From CAVORB01 sp964395315 (GTDB taxonomy: Bacteria; Pseudomonadota; Gammaproteobacteria; Chromatiales; Chromatiaceae): DNA of 64,000 nt. Under the pieces are notes generated by a model. It was not told the DNA's origin. It did no database searches and was given only the letters and a program-made list of their open reading frames with translations. Positions 56,003 through 64,000 of this stretch are shown here, piece by piece (the first letter of the stretch is position 1; every line of letters starts with the position of its first letter). The DNA lies in contig CAYNBI010000001.1 in the NCBI GenBank assembly GCA_964395315.1, positions 1-64,000 on the forward strand, written 5' to 3'. A program made the translations under genes and the position numbers.

Positions 56003-57256
56003 TCAGATGCGCTCGGCGCGGACCTTGAGCACGGTGCGTGGATCGGCCTCCAGGACGGTGAAGCGGAAGCCGTCCTCCTGGATCGAGTCTCCTTCCCGTG
56101 GGATGCGGCGCGAGCGGGTGACCACGAAGCCGCCGATGGTGTGCGCCTCTGCGACCGGAAGCTTGATGTGCAGAACGTCGTTTACCTCGGAGATCGGCGC
56201 CCGGCCGCTCATCACGAAGACCGAGTCACCCTCGGGCACGATGTAGTAGTGACGTTTCTGCTGGTACTCGTCGAAGTCGTAGCCGACGTCGATGTCGCCT
56301 ACGACCTCCTCGAACACGTCTTCCATGGTCAGGATGCCGATCGCGGAGCCGAACTCGTCCACGGCGATCCCCATGTGGTCCTCCCGCGCCTGCAGGAGGG
56401 GCAGCGTCTGGTCGATGGTCTGCTGGGGGGACAGGTAGAGCGGGGGGTAAATGTAGTCTGAAATGGGCTTTTCCTCGATGTCCGCGTCGAGCAGATCCCA
56501 GGTGTTCAGCGTGAGCACGCCCTTGACGTTGGTGATGTTGCCCCGGTAGACCGGCAGGCGGTTGTAGCCGTGCTTGAGCACCAGTCTGACCGCCTCGCCC
56601 ATGTTGCGGATCTCGTTGAAGCCGACGACGTCGGCGAGCGGGATCATGGCCTGCCCCACCGTGGTGTCGCCGAAGCGGATGATGCGCCGGATGCTGTTCC
56701 TGTCCACCGCACCGCCGGCCGGCTCGTTGATGTCCAGCAGGACCCGAAGCTCCTCGCGGGTGATAAACAGATTCTGGCGGGAAGATGTTCCGCCGATGAT
56801 TCGGGTCGCGAACCGGGCGACGCGGCTGAAGACGAAGATGACAGGGTAAAAGACGAAGGAGAAGAACCGCAGGCCGTGGATGATGGTGCCCACGATGGCG
56901 TCTGCCTTCTGCTGGAAGACGCTCTTGGGCACGATCTCTCCGAAGATGAGAAGAAAAGGCGTCAGGATCAGCACCGCGATGATGTCGCCGGATTCGCCGA
57001 ACAGATGGATGCAGATCAACGCCCCCAGGGTGGTGATGGTGACCGTGGCGAGGTTGGTCCCGACCAGGGTGGTGCCGAGAATGACGTCCGGGGTGCGGAA
57101 CATTTTCAACAGGAGCGCGGCGCCCCGGTCCCCTTGCTTGGCCCGATGCCGGAGCTTCAGCTTGTCCGAGTTGACGATCGCGATCTCGGAGCCCGAGAAG
57201 AAGCCCTTCAGGACGAGGAAGAAGAGAATGACGAACAACTCGATCACCCATTCCAT
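56003..57256 (-). CDS. CorC/CNNM-family protein 2 (hemolysin-like)
   Basis: The 417-residue protein has an N-terminal DUF21 membrane domain (about 1-150; FFSGSEIAIVNSDKLKLRH, PFLLIFGEIVPKSVFQQKAD). A CBS pair follows (about 190-320; MIPLADVVGFN, GYNRLPVYRGN, DHMGIAVDEFGSAIGILTMEDV), and then a C-terminal CorC/HlyC domain. Family members are linked to Mg2+/Co2+ transport and resistance. The start one base after the upstream paralogue's stop, with AAGGAG, shows coupling. Confidence 0.93.
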   Translation of the reverse strand: MEWVIELFVILFFLVLKGFFSGSEIAIVNSDKLKLRHRAKQGDRGAALLLKMFRTPDVILGTTLVGTNLATVTITTLGALICIHLFGESGDIIAVLILTPFLLIFGEIVPKSVFQQKADAIVGTIIHGLRFFSFVFYPVIFVFSRVARFATRIIGGTSSRQNLFITREELRVLLDINEPAGGAVDRNSIRRIIRFGDTTVGQAMIPLADVVGFNEIRNMGEAVRLVLKHGYNRLPVYRGNITNVKGVLTLNTWDLLDADIEEKPISDYIYPPLYLSPQQTIDQTLPLLQAREDHMGIAVDEFGSAIGILTMEDVFEEVVGDIDVGYDFDEYQQKRHYYIVPEGDSVFVMSGRAPISEVNDVLHIKLPVAEAHTIGGFVVTRSRRIPREGDSIQEDGFRFTVLEADPRTVLKVRAERI

Positions 57257-57257
57257 G

Positions 57258-58646
57258 TCAGGACTCCTTCTCGTTGATCGCGGCGCTCGGCGGCGCGTCT
57301 GGCGGTTCGGGGGGCGGCCCCTCCGCGGACTCCTCGGGGAGAACCTCCTCCGCAAGCGGCTCTTCGGTCTTCGCCCCCTCCGGCTTGCTGACACGCAGGC
57401 GTTTGATCCGCAGTCGGCCGACCTCCACCACGGTGAAGTTGTAGCCCTCGTACGCGACCGTGTCCCCTTCCTTGGGCAGGCGACCGAAATGGCGGAACAC
57501 CACACCGCCGATGGTAGTCATGACGGGGTCGTCGATGTCGATGTTGGTCAGGTTGTAGAAGTCGAGCAGGCGCATGTCGCCGGGCACGATGTATCCCTGC
57601 TCGTCCTGCTCGTAGTCCTCTATGCCTTTCATTTTCCCGGTGATCTCGCCGAAGAAGAAGGTCAGCACGTCCTTGATGGTGACGATGCCCAGGATCTCGC
57701 CGAACTCGCCCAGGACCATGGCGACACGGGTATTGTGCTTCTGAAAGAAGTTGAACATTTCGTCGACCTTGATGGTCGGCGGGACGAAATAGGCCGGGCG
57801 GAGGAACTCCTCGAGCCGCACCTTCTCCAGGTCGGCGCCGCCGCGGCAGAGCCGCAGCACGTCCTCGGAGTGCACGAAGCCGATCACGTTGTCCCAGTGT
57901 CCCGAATAGACCGGAACCCGGGGATGCTGGTAGCGCCTGAAGGCTTCGATCAGGTCCTGAATCGGCTGCCCGGCGTCCAGAAAACGGATGCGGGGACCGG
58001 GGGTCATGATGTGGGAGACCTCCGTTTCCGAGGCCTCGAGCAGGTTGTCGATGAGGACCCGCTCGGTGGCGTCGATGATGCCGCTCTCCTCGCCCTCCTC
58101 CAGCAGGGTCTTGAGCTCGTCCGGATGGAGGATGTTCTGGCGGTCGACGACGTCGCCGACGATCAGGGTCGTCACCCGGTCGGCAACCAGCCTCACCGCC
58201 TCCCTCAGCGGTGTGACCACATAGATCCATTTCGGCAGGAGGCGCGCGCTGATGTTCTTCGCGAAACCGACCGGGTGGTTCACCGCGATGGTCTTGGGCG
58301 TGACCTCGCCGAACAGCAGAAGCAGGGGCACCATGACGATGATGTTGATCCAGCCGGCATCCTGGCCGAACAGCATCAGAAGGATGGCCGTCATGTTGGC
58401 GGCGGATGCGATATTGACCAGCTCGTTGCCGCATAGGATGGAGATGATCAGACGGCGCGGCTCGTCGAGCATCGCATGGATGCTCTCGGAGTGCTGGTCG
58501 CGGGTGTTGCGCAGCTTCTGCAGATCGATGCGGCTCAGGGAAAAGAGCGCGGTCTCGGAGCCCGAGAATATGGCCGAGCTCACGAGGAAGATCACCTGCA
58601 GAATGATCCGCAGAATGAGCTCGAGGTTGGTGGTGTCGATCGGCAT
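57258..58646 (-). CDS. CorC/CNNM-family protein 1
   Basis: The 462-residue paralogue of the next gene has the same order: DUF21 membrane domain (SSAIFSGSETALFSLSRIDL, LLLLFGEVTPKTIAVNHP), CBS pair (MTPGPRIRFLDAGQP, HPRVPVYSGHWDNVIGFVH, RVAMVLGEFGEILGIVTIKDV) and CorC/HlyC domain. A Pro/Glu-rich tail of about 45 residues is unique to it. The two genes form a tandem pair that may act as a heteromer. Its 5' end faces the third copy of the dispersed repeat. Confidence 0.93.
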   Translation of the reverse strand: MPIDTTNLELILRIILQVIFLVSSAIFSGSETALFSLSRIDLQKLRNTRDQHSESIHAMLDEPRRLIISILCGNELVNIASAANMTAILLMLFGQDAGWINIIVMVPLLLLFGEVTPKTIAVNHPVGFAKNISARLLPKWIYVVTPLREAVRLVADRVTTLIVGDVVDRQNILHPDELKTLLEEGEESGIIDATERVLIDNLLEASETEVSHIMTPGPRIRFLDAGQPIQDLIEAFRRYQHPRVPVYSGHWDNVIGFVHSEDVLRLCRGGADLEKVRLEEFLRPAYFVPPTIKVDEMFNFFQKHNTRVAMVLGEFGEILGIVTIKDVLTFFFGEITGKMKGIEDYEQDEQGYIVPGDMRLLDFYNLTNIDIDDPVMTTIGGVVFRHFGRLPKEGDTVAYEGYNFTVVEVGRLRIKRLRVSKPEGAKTEEPLAEEVLPEESAEGPPPEPPDAPPSAAINEKES

Positions 58647-58679
58647 TAGCAGTCTAGTAACGAGTTGATTGCCCTGGGA

Positions 58680-58814
58680 GACGCTGATGCGTGGCGATCC
58701 TGGCCAGAATCAGCACGCCGTCCAAGAAACGCGGTTCTCGGATGGCTGCATTTTCAAGCGCGTATGCGCCTGAAGAATTGCGGCATGTCCATGTGCCGCG
58801 GAAGGCCCTGAATT
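58680..58814 (+). repeat. Dispersed structured intergenic repeat, copy C
   Basis: Starts GACGCTGATG and ends GAAGGCCCTGAATT. Dyads are GCTGAT with ATCAGC and TCCAAGAA with TTCTCGGA. It stands 33 bp before the 5' end of the CorC gene, inside the 542-bp gap 58647-59188. That gap also holds a Pho-box-like site at 59019; apart from these I see no gene there. Confidence 0.8.
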
Positions 58815-59018
58815 AATCATTTCCTGATCGACCGCTTGCGTCCGCGCATCGCGCGTGGATGTCGGACGTGAGCATGTCAAGTCCTGCGAGAAAACCGAAG
58901 CACCCACAGGGAGCCTGCGCCCTTGTGTCGCAAGCGCGCGCCGCCGCGCGTGCGTTCGCCGGTAGACCCCGCCAATCATAGGCCCGGACGCAACGAATAG
59001 CATGATGTCAATCAACTA

Positions 59019-59036
59019 ATGTAACGAAACGGTTAC
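59019..59036 (+). promoter_or_regulatory. Pho-box-like site upstream of DUF47-PiT operon
   Basis: ATGTAAC (6 of 7 to CTGTAAC) and CGGTTAC (5 of 7 to CTGTCAC) are separated by GAAA, giving the 11-bp spacing. It stands about 150 bp before the DUF47 start, a reasonable place for PhoB activation of phosphate uptake genes. Confidence 0.5.
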
Positions 59037-59188
59037 CAATCGTTCGCCGTTCCGTGACAATTACCTGGGGGCGGCGAACGGTACCCGTCGGGGCGTCTTA
59101 CGGGCGCCGGGGTTTCCGATGAGAATCGAGTAGGACGCGCCTGAACCCCGGCCACCTTTGTCGTATGTCAACACCAGGAGGAGAGCCT

Positions 59189-59869
59189 ATGAAATCCACC
59201 AACCCGATCGCATCGCTGTTCGGCAAGTCGCCGTTCAAGCCGATGCAGCAGCACATGGGTATCGTCAACGAGTGCGTTGCCGAGGTTCCGAAGATGTTCG
59301 AGGCCTTGATCGCGGGCGATCAGGCCGGCGTCGAGCGCGCCAAGGATGCCATCTTCGCCAAGGAGCACGAGGCGGACGTCCTCAAGAACGATATGCGGGG
59401 GCATTTGCCGAAGAGCCTGTTCATGCCGGTCGACAGAAGGGATCTACTGGACGTGCTGGCGATGCAGGACTCCATCGCCGACACCGCCCAGGACATCGCC
59501 GGACTGCTCGTCGAGCGGGACATGACCGTGCCCGCGGACATGGCGGAGGACCTGCGCACCCTGGTGCAGCGCTGCGTCGACACCGTCGCGCAGTGCGGGA
59601 CCATCGTCAGCGAGCTCGACGAGCTGGTTGAGACCGGATTCGGCGGCCCCGAGGCTACCCGCGTCGGAGAGATGGTGGAGAAGCTCAATAAGATCGAGGA
59701 CGAGACCGACGAGCTGGGCATGAAACTCGCCCGGTCGCTGTTCAAGCACGAGGACACCCTGGGTGCCGTGTCGGTGATGTTCTGGTACCAGCTCATTCAG
59801 TGGATCGGCGACCTGGCGGATTACGCCGAGAAGGTGGGCGACCGCCTGCGGCTGCTCATAGCCCGCTAA
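59189..59869 (+). CDS. DUF47 (PhoU-like) protein, second copy
   Basis: The 226-residue helical protein has PhoU-like repeats: MQQHMGIVNECVAEVPKMFEAL, KEHEADVLKNDMRGHLPKSLFMPVDRRDLLDVLAMQDSIAD and EDETDELGMKLARSLF. It is clearly divergent from the copy at 29868. AGGAGGAG precedes the ATG at 59189. The PiT gene follows after 88 bp, so the order here is DUF47 then permease. Confidence 0.93.
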   Translation: MKSTNPIASLFGKSPFKPMQQHMGIVNECVAEVPKMFEALIAGDQAGVERAKDAIFAKEHEADVLKNDMRGHLPKSLFMPVDRRDLLDVLAMQDSIADTAQDIAGLLVERDMTVPADMAEDLRTLVQRCVDTVAQCGTIVSELDELVETGFGGPEATRVGEMVEKLNKIEDETDELGMKLARSLFKHEDTLGAVSVMFWYQLIQWIGDLADYAEKVGDRLRLLIAR

Positions 59870-59957
59870 GCCTGGTCTTTCGCGCGCATCACGATCCGCT
59901 TCGGAGCCATCTGTCCGTCATCGGCGGGTCCGATCAAACCTTTTGTCTGGGGGAGTC

Positions 59958-61223
59958 ATGGAAATTATTGCTGAGTGGGGAACCGTCTTCCTGGTCATGG
60001 CCGTCATCTTCGGCCTCTACATGACCTGGGGCATCGGTGCCAACGACGTGGCCAACGCCATGGGCACGTCGGTGGGCTCGGGCGCCATCACCGTCAAGCA
60101 GGCGATCATCATCGCCGCCATCTTTGAGTTCGCGGGCGCCTTCATCGCGGGCGGCGCGGTCACCAAGACCATCCGAAAGGGCATCATCGATCCGGAGCCC
60201 ATCACCGCGAACCCGGAGTTGCTCGTCTACGGCATGCTCGCCGCCCTGCTGGCGGCGGCCATCTGGCTGATGGTGGCCTCGACGCGCGGCTGGCCGGTGT
60301 CCACCACACATTCCATTGTCGGCGCCATCGTCGGATTCGCGGTCGCCGGCATCGGAATGGATGCGGTGGCCTGGGACAAGATCGGCCAGATCGTGGCGAG
60401 CTGGGTGGTTTCCCCGCTGCTTGGCGGCGTGATTGCACTTCTGCTGATGCTCAGCATACGGAAGTTCATTTTGAATACGGACAACCCCTTCGCGAAGGCG
60501 AAGAGCCTGGGACCCGTGTACGTCTTCCTCGTCGGGTTCATCGTAGCCCTGGTCACCCTGTTCAAGGGTCTCAAGCACTTGAAGTTGGAGTTCACCGAGG
60601 TTCAAAGCCTGGTGCTGGCCGTCATTTTCGGTGTCATCGTCGCCGCGGTTGGCAAGATGCTGATCAACAAGGTCAAGCTGGACACCGCCGCCGACAAGAG
60701 CTTCCACTACGCGAGCGTGGAGAAGGTGTTCACGCCCATGATGATCTTCACGGCCTGCGCCATGGCCTTCGCGCACGGGTCCAACGACGTGGCCAACGGC
60801 ATCGGCCCCATGGCCGCGGTCGTGTCCATCGTCAAGAGCGGCGGTCAGGTGACGCAGAAGGCGGACCTGCCCATCTGGATCCTGATCCTCGGCGGCGCGG
60901 GTATCGTCGTCGGCCTTGCCACCATGGGCTATCGGGTCATGCAGACCATCGGCACCAAGATCACGGAGCTGACCCCCACCCGCGGCTACTGCGCGACCCT
61001 CGCGGCCGCAACGACCGTGGTGCTGGCCTCCAAGACAGGTCTGCCGGTATCCACCACCCACATCGCCGTCGGCGCGGTCATGGGTGTCGGGTTGGCGCGC
61101 GGCATCGGCGCGCTGGACCTGAGGGTGATTGGGAACATCGTCGTGTCCTGGATCGTCACGCTTCCGGCAGGCGCGATTCTCGCTGCCTTGTTCTTCTTCC
61201 TGTTCAAGGCGATATTCGGCTAA
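59958..61223 (+). CDS. PiT-family inorganic phosphate transporter, second copy
   Basis: The 421-residue permease has about eleven helices. The two signatures are GANDVANAMGTSVGSGAIT near residue 26 and HGSNDVANGIGPMAAVV near 273, each followed by a PVSTTH segment. It is longer than the copy at 30619 and belongs to the classical PitA/PHO-4-like branch with a larger central cytoplasmic loop. GGGGGAG lies before the ATG at 59958. Confidence 0.95.
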   Translation: MEIIAEWGTVFLVMAVIFGLYMTWGIGANDVANAMGTSVGSGAITVKQAIIIAAIFEFAGAFIAGGAVTKTIRKGIIDPEPITANPELLVYGMLAALLAAAIWLMVASTRGWPVSTTHSIVGAIVGFAVAGIGMDAVAWDKIGQIVASWVVSPLLGGVIALLLMLSIRKFILNTDNPFAKAKSLGPVYVFLVGFIVALVTLFKGLKHLKLEFTEVQSLVLAVIFGVIVAAVGKMLINKVKLDTAADKSFHYASVEKVFTPMMIFTACAMAFAHGSNDVANGIGPMAAVVSIVKSGGQVTQKADLPIWILILGGAGIVVGLATMGYRVMQTIGTKITELTPTRGYCATLAAATTVVLASKTGLPVSTTHIAVGAVMGVGLARGIGALDLRVIGNIVVSWIVTLPAGAILAALFFFLFKAIFG

Positions 61224-61404
61224 GGAAACCTGACCCTGGCCGCCTGTGGTGGCCGGAATGAGGCGTTGGAGCGCCGAGCGCGCAACCGATTGCCTGTCTT
61301 ACTTGGGGGGCGTGCGCGGGATTTCGGTCCCGTGCCGTCCCTCGATCTTTTCCAGAGGTGTTGGATGCAGGCGAGTCTGGCCTTCCCCACGAGCCCGGTA
61401 CAGC

Positions 61405-62055
61405 ATGACGGCCATGTCAGAGACGCTTGATCTCCGCCTGGAGCCAGTCCAGGACTGTCAGAGCATCAAGGGGGTTCTGTTTCCGTCAGAGGTCAAATTT
61501 CGCCAGCTCATCGTCACCGGCCCCCCTGGCTCGGGTAAGACAACCCTGATCAGCCGGATCGGCGGCTGGCCGGAGGAGGGTTACATCGATCTCACCTTCA
61601 AAGGTTGGTGGAAGGCGCAGTCTCTCGCGCTGCGCCCGCGCGAGATCCATCTGGGCCTCCCGTTCGTCGGGCGTGACGAGGCGCTCGCGATGTTCGAGCC
61701 GGAGTGGCTCTCATCTTGGGATCGGCTCGAGCTAGACCCAGATCGTATCGAGCTGCCCCCGCCCAAGCGTTTCCTGCTGTCCGTCAACTGGCGGGCGCGG
61801 TTCGTGTTCGAGTTCCTGCTGCCGGCCCCGGAGACCCTTCTCCGGCTGCGGCAGGAGCGTTCGCGGCTAGGTACTCACCCGGTCGACGCACACCTGGATC
61901 TGGGACAGATCCGACGTCAGGTTCGGGTTTTTGGACAGACGGCGGAATACTTTCACCGGCAGGGTATGGCGGTCTACGTGCGTCAGGATCTCGACGCCCC
62001 GCCGTGCCGGATCATCCCGGAGGCAAACGATTCAGAGCATGTCCGAGCCGATTGA
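61405..62055 (+). CDS. P-loop ATPase/kinase-like protein, 216 residues
   Basis: Walker A LIVTGPPGSGKTTL lies near residue 40 after a short N-terminal segment (SIKGVLFPSEVKFRQ). No clear Walker B is visible. YIDLTFKGWWKAQ and the C-terminal VRVFGQTAEYFHRQGMAVYVRQ are features I cannot place. It overlaps the downstream FHA-phosphatase gene by 17 bp, so the two probably work together. The start may be ATG 61405 or 61414, with no strong ribosome-binding site. It could be a small-molecule kinase or an NTPase. Confidence 0.75.
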   Translation: MTAMSETLDLRLEPVQDCQSIKGVLFPSEVKFRQLIVTGPPGSGKTTLISRIGGWPEEGYIDLTFKGWWKAQSLALRPREIHLGLPFVGRDEALAMFEPEWLSSWDRLELDPDRIELPPPKRFLLSVNWRARFVFEFLLPAPETLLRLRQERSRLGTHPVDAHLDLGQIRRQVRVFGQTAEYFHRQGMAVYVRQDLDAPPCRIIPEANDSEHVRAD

Positions 62056-63505
62056 CACCGCGCCGAAGGGCTTTTTGCGGCGCTTTCGCGACCTGGTCGC
62101 CGATCTGGGCGATTGCGAGGACGTGCGCCTCGAGAGCTCGGTTCGCCTGGGTGACGAGAAGGTCCGGCTTCCGTACCCGCTGCCGCCGCTGCAGCTGGTG
62201 CTCGGCGGCGAGGACGGCAAGCGCCTCAGCCTCTTGCCCGAGGCGACGCTGACCGCGGACGGCGGTGCCACTCACAACGGGGCATACCTGCTGATCGACC
62301 CCGACCACTATTTCGACGGCATCAATGGGTTCTATCGCCTCGGTCCGGGCGATTCCATGACCCTTGGCCGGGAGGATGCGCTGCAACAGGAGGTGCTGCG
62401 GTATCCGAGGTCGGTCGCCGAGAGCCACCTTCGCATCAAGTTCACGGACAAGGGGCTGGTGCTCAAGGACAGGGCTCCAGAACACGCTACCTGTCTGTCG
62501 CCGCTCTCCGCAGACAGTGCTTGTCAACGTCTCGCCGAATGGCGTCGCGGGAAGCTCGAGCGCTTGACAAGGCTGCTGCCGGCGCCGCTGGCACCGCTGC
62601 CCCGCGAGGATGCGATGGAGTTGATCATCGAGGTCATGCAGGCGATGGAGCGCGAAGACCGGCAGTCAATGGATGCGGAGGGGCGTTGCGGAGGATTGGT
62701 GGTCGTTCCCGACGAGTTGAACACGTTCTTCGTCGGAGACCTGCACGCCCGCATCGACAACCTGCTGGTCGTGCTGACCCAGAACGGATTTCTGGAGGCG
62801 CTCGAGGAGGGTACGGGAGCACTCGTCTTCCTGGGCGACGCGGTGCATCCGGACGAGGAGGGGGAGGAGGAGCGCATGGACAGCTCGATGCTGATGATGG
62901 ACATTCTGTTCCTGCTCAAGCTGGCGTTCCCGGGCCGCGTCTTTCATCTGCGCGGTAATCACGACAGCTTCTCGGCGGACATCAGCAAGAACGGCGTGCC
63001 CCAGGGGCTGCTCTGGGAGCAGGCCCTGCACGAGGCCCGTGGCGCGAAGTATGCGCGCGCCATGTCCCGTCTCTATGACATGCTGCCCTACGTGGCCCTG
63101 TCGCGGGGCGCGGTCGCTTGTCATGCTGGGGCGCCGAGCAGCAAGGTGTCACGGGACATGGTGGTGAATATCCGGCAGCACCCGAAGCTGGAGTACGAGC
63201 TCACCCATGTGCGCCTGCGAAAACCCAATTCCCCCAGCGGCTACGGTCGCGGGGACGTGAAGCGTTTCCGCCGCTCGCTGGAAGTCGACGCCGACGCCGC
63301 CTTCATCGTAGGGCATACCCCCCTGTCTACGGACGACACCCTGTGGCCGGAGGCCGGGGGAATCGCACACCACCACGTCGTCTTCGGGGCACATCCGGGT
63401 TGGGTCGGCGTCATCGCGCAAGTGGGAAACCGCTTGATTCCGCTCCGGTATCCGGTCGAACCCTTGCACAGCGCCTTCAATCGCATCGCCGCTCGAAACC
63501 CCTGA
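62039..63505 (+). CDS. FHA-like domain fused to PPP-family metallophosphatase
   Basis: The 488-residue protein has an FHA-like N-terminal half (TLGREDALQQEV, then SVAESHLRIKFTDKGL; about 105-150), a fold that reads phosphothreonine. The C-terminal PPP phosphatase shows FFVGDLHARIDNL near 227 (GDxHG variant), VFLGDAVHPDEEG near 262, LRGNHDSF near 305, VACHAGAP and FIVGHTPLS. Metal-binding Asp, His and Asn residues are thus present. The probable role is dephosphorylating a partner in Ser/Thr signalling. No Ser/Thr kinase gene is in the window. Confidence 0.85.
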   Translation: MSEPIDTAPKGFLRRFRDLVADLGDCEDVRLESSVRLGDEKVRLPYPLPPLQLVLGGEDGKRLSLLPEATLTADGGATHNGAYLLIDPDHYFDGINGFYRLGPGDSMTLGREDALQQEVLRYPRSVAESHLRIKFTDKGLVLKDRAPEHATCLSPLSADSACQRLAEWRRGKLERLTRLLPAPLAPLPREDAMELIIEVMQAMEREDRQSMDAEGRCGGLVVVPDELNTFFVGDLHARIDNLLVVLTQNGFLEALEEGTGALVFLGDAVHPDEEGEEERMDSSMLMMDILFLLKLAFPGRVFHLRGNHDSFSADISKNGVPQGLLWEQALHEARGAKYARAMSRLYDMLPYVALSRGAVACHAGAPSSKVSRDMVVNIRQHPKLEYELTHVRLRKPNSPSGYGRGDVKRFRRSLEVDADAAFIVGHTPLSTDDTLWPEAGGIAHHHVVFGAHPGWVGVIAQVGNRLIPLRYPVEPLHSAFNRIAARNP

Positions 63506-63590
63506 ACGCCCATCGCTGCGTCGGCGCCCCGGCCGGCGACGAGCTACCGAGCGCCCCGCGGCAGGCAAAACGCTGCTTTCGCCCCCAGAG

Positions 63591-63619
63591 AATGACGGAA
63601 CCCTTACGGTTCCGTCATT
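63591..63619 (+). other. Perfect 12-bp inverted repeat, terminator or operator
   Basis: AATGACGGAACC and GGTTCCGTCATT are separated by CTTAC, 85 bp after the phosphatase stop. Only three T residues follow, so termination would be weak. The right arm contains the first half-site of the Pho-box-like element at 63612. Confidence 0.6.
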
Positions 63620-63629
63620 TAGCTGTAAT
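63612..63629 (+). promoter_or_regulatory. Pho-box-like site upstream of uspA
   Basis: CCGTCAT (6 of 7) and CTGTAAT (7 of 7 to the A-variant) are separated by TTAG, the exact 7-4-7 layout of a PhoB box. It stands 160 bp before the UspA start. This is the best single match in the window. Confidence 0.6.
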
Positions 63630-63788
63630 AATATCGACGGAGATTTTGCAGGGCGCTGCGCGCGTCGACTGCGTGGACGCCAGACGCGCATGGGTCTCAC
63701 AGCAGTGGTGCCCATGGCAAGTGGATGGGGTCCCTGCGCCGATATGCGAATCCCGCTTTCCCGCACAATAAAATTAAGGATCACGACA

Positions 63789-64000
63789 ATGACTGACAAA
63801 GGCCAAGATTCCCCCATCCTGGTGCCGGTCGACTTTTCCGTGCACTCGGAGGCGGCGCTGGTGACCGCGGTCGAGCTTGCCGCTTGCCTTGGGCGGTCGC
63901 TCCTCGTGCTGCACGTGGTGCACGATCCCGGAGAGATGCCCGGTTACTACGCGCGGGCACTGAAGAAGAAGCAACTTCATCGCATCGAGGACGGCGCGGC
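63789..64000 (+). CDS. Universal stress protein (UspA family), 3' end outside window
   Basis: The first 70 residues are visible. SPILVPVDFSVHSEAALVTAVELA is the conserved first strand and helix, followed by SLLVLHVVHDPGEMPGYYARALKKKQ, typical of UspA proteins with an ATP-binding-type first strand. AAGGA lies upstream of the ATG. The remainder, including the GxxGxxG nucleotide loop, is beyond the window. Confidence 0.9.
   Translation, partial: MTDKGQDSPILVPVDFSVHSEAALVTAVELAACLGRSLLVLHVVHDPGEMPGYYARALKKKQLHRIEDGA

Noticed and set aside
58710..59015. Minus-strand frames across repeat copies B and C as a small repeated protein
   Set aside because: Only a few residues agree between the translations, copy A interrupts the frame, and no ribosome-binding site is present; DNA or RNA structure explains the similarity better.

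Overview
The window is GC-rich chromosomal DNA, and the gene content points to a gammaproteobacterium. The evidence is pnp, recJ with darP, sdhE near a ygfX-like gene, mfd, a BatD protein and a PhoB-type regulatory signature. A two-subunit 2-oxoacid:ferredoxin oxidoreductase, an Rnf complex and a probable rhodoquinone-synthesis gene suggest an organism with low-potential electron metabolism, such as an anaerobe, a microaerophile or a sulfur/phototrophic Chromatiales-like lineage. I cannot name the species. I see no rRNA, tRNA, CRISPR array, transposase or phage gene.

Layout. 1-14.7 kb is mostly housekeeping: pnp (5' end outside the window) with a clear terminator, a VWA/DnaJ pair, an SRPBCC protein, batD, recJ-darP-sdhE, a DUF2238 membrane protein, a ygfX-like gene, galE and mfd. 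14.8-22.6 kb holds a coiled-coil hypothetical and a bacteriohemerythrin. These are followed by a tightly coupled six-gene run: CBS protein, ArsB/NhaD-type permease, CBS protein, 2-phosphoglycerate kinase, CHASE histidine kinase and response regulator. 22.6-37 kb is a phosphate/polyphosphate block: CHAD protein, AfuA/PgtC-like ABC transporter, an unknown 485-residue protein, PiT plus DUF47, PPK2, a Lys-tailed coiled-coil protein, a Na/Pi cotransporter with PhoU domain and a histidine phosphatase.

37.0-53.4 kb is the most remarkable region, a minus-strand run of rquA, korA, korB, a large Fe-S protein, rnfB, a 1535-residue pyruvate:ferredoxin-oxidoreductase-like protein, rnfC, rnfD, rnfG, rnfE, rnfA and a 51-residue Cys-containing membrane peptide. 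From rnfB onward most junctions are 4-8 bp overlaps. Both large proteins carry a related POR-beta-like domain whose thiamine-diphosphate motif looks degenerate. I infer a complex that carries electrons from KorAB through these Fe-S adaptors into Rnf.

53.4-64 kb holds a small charged protein, an HBM-HAMP protein with no output domain, two CorC/CNNM proteins, a second DUF47-PiT pair, a P-loop protein, an FHA-PPP phosphatase fusion and the start of a UspA gene. Two window-wide patterns stand out. One is a structured intergenic repeat of about 135 bp in three copies (15.5, 53.6 and 58.7 kb), all in the same orientation. The other is five Pho-box-like sites with 11-bp periodicity in front of phosphate-related genes.
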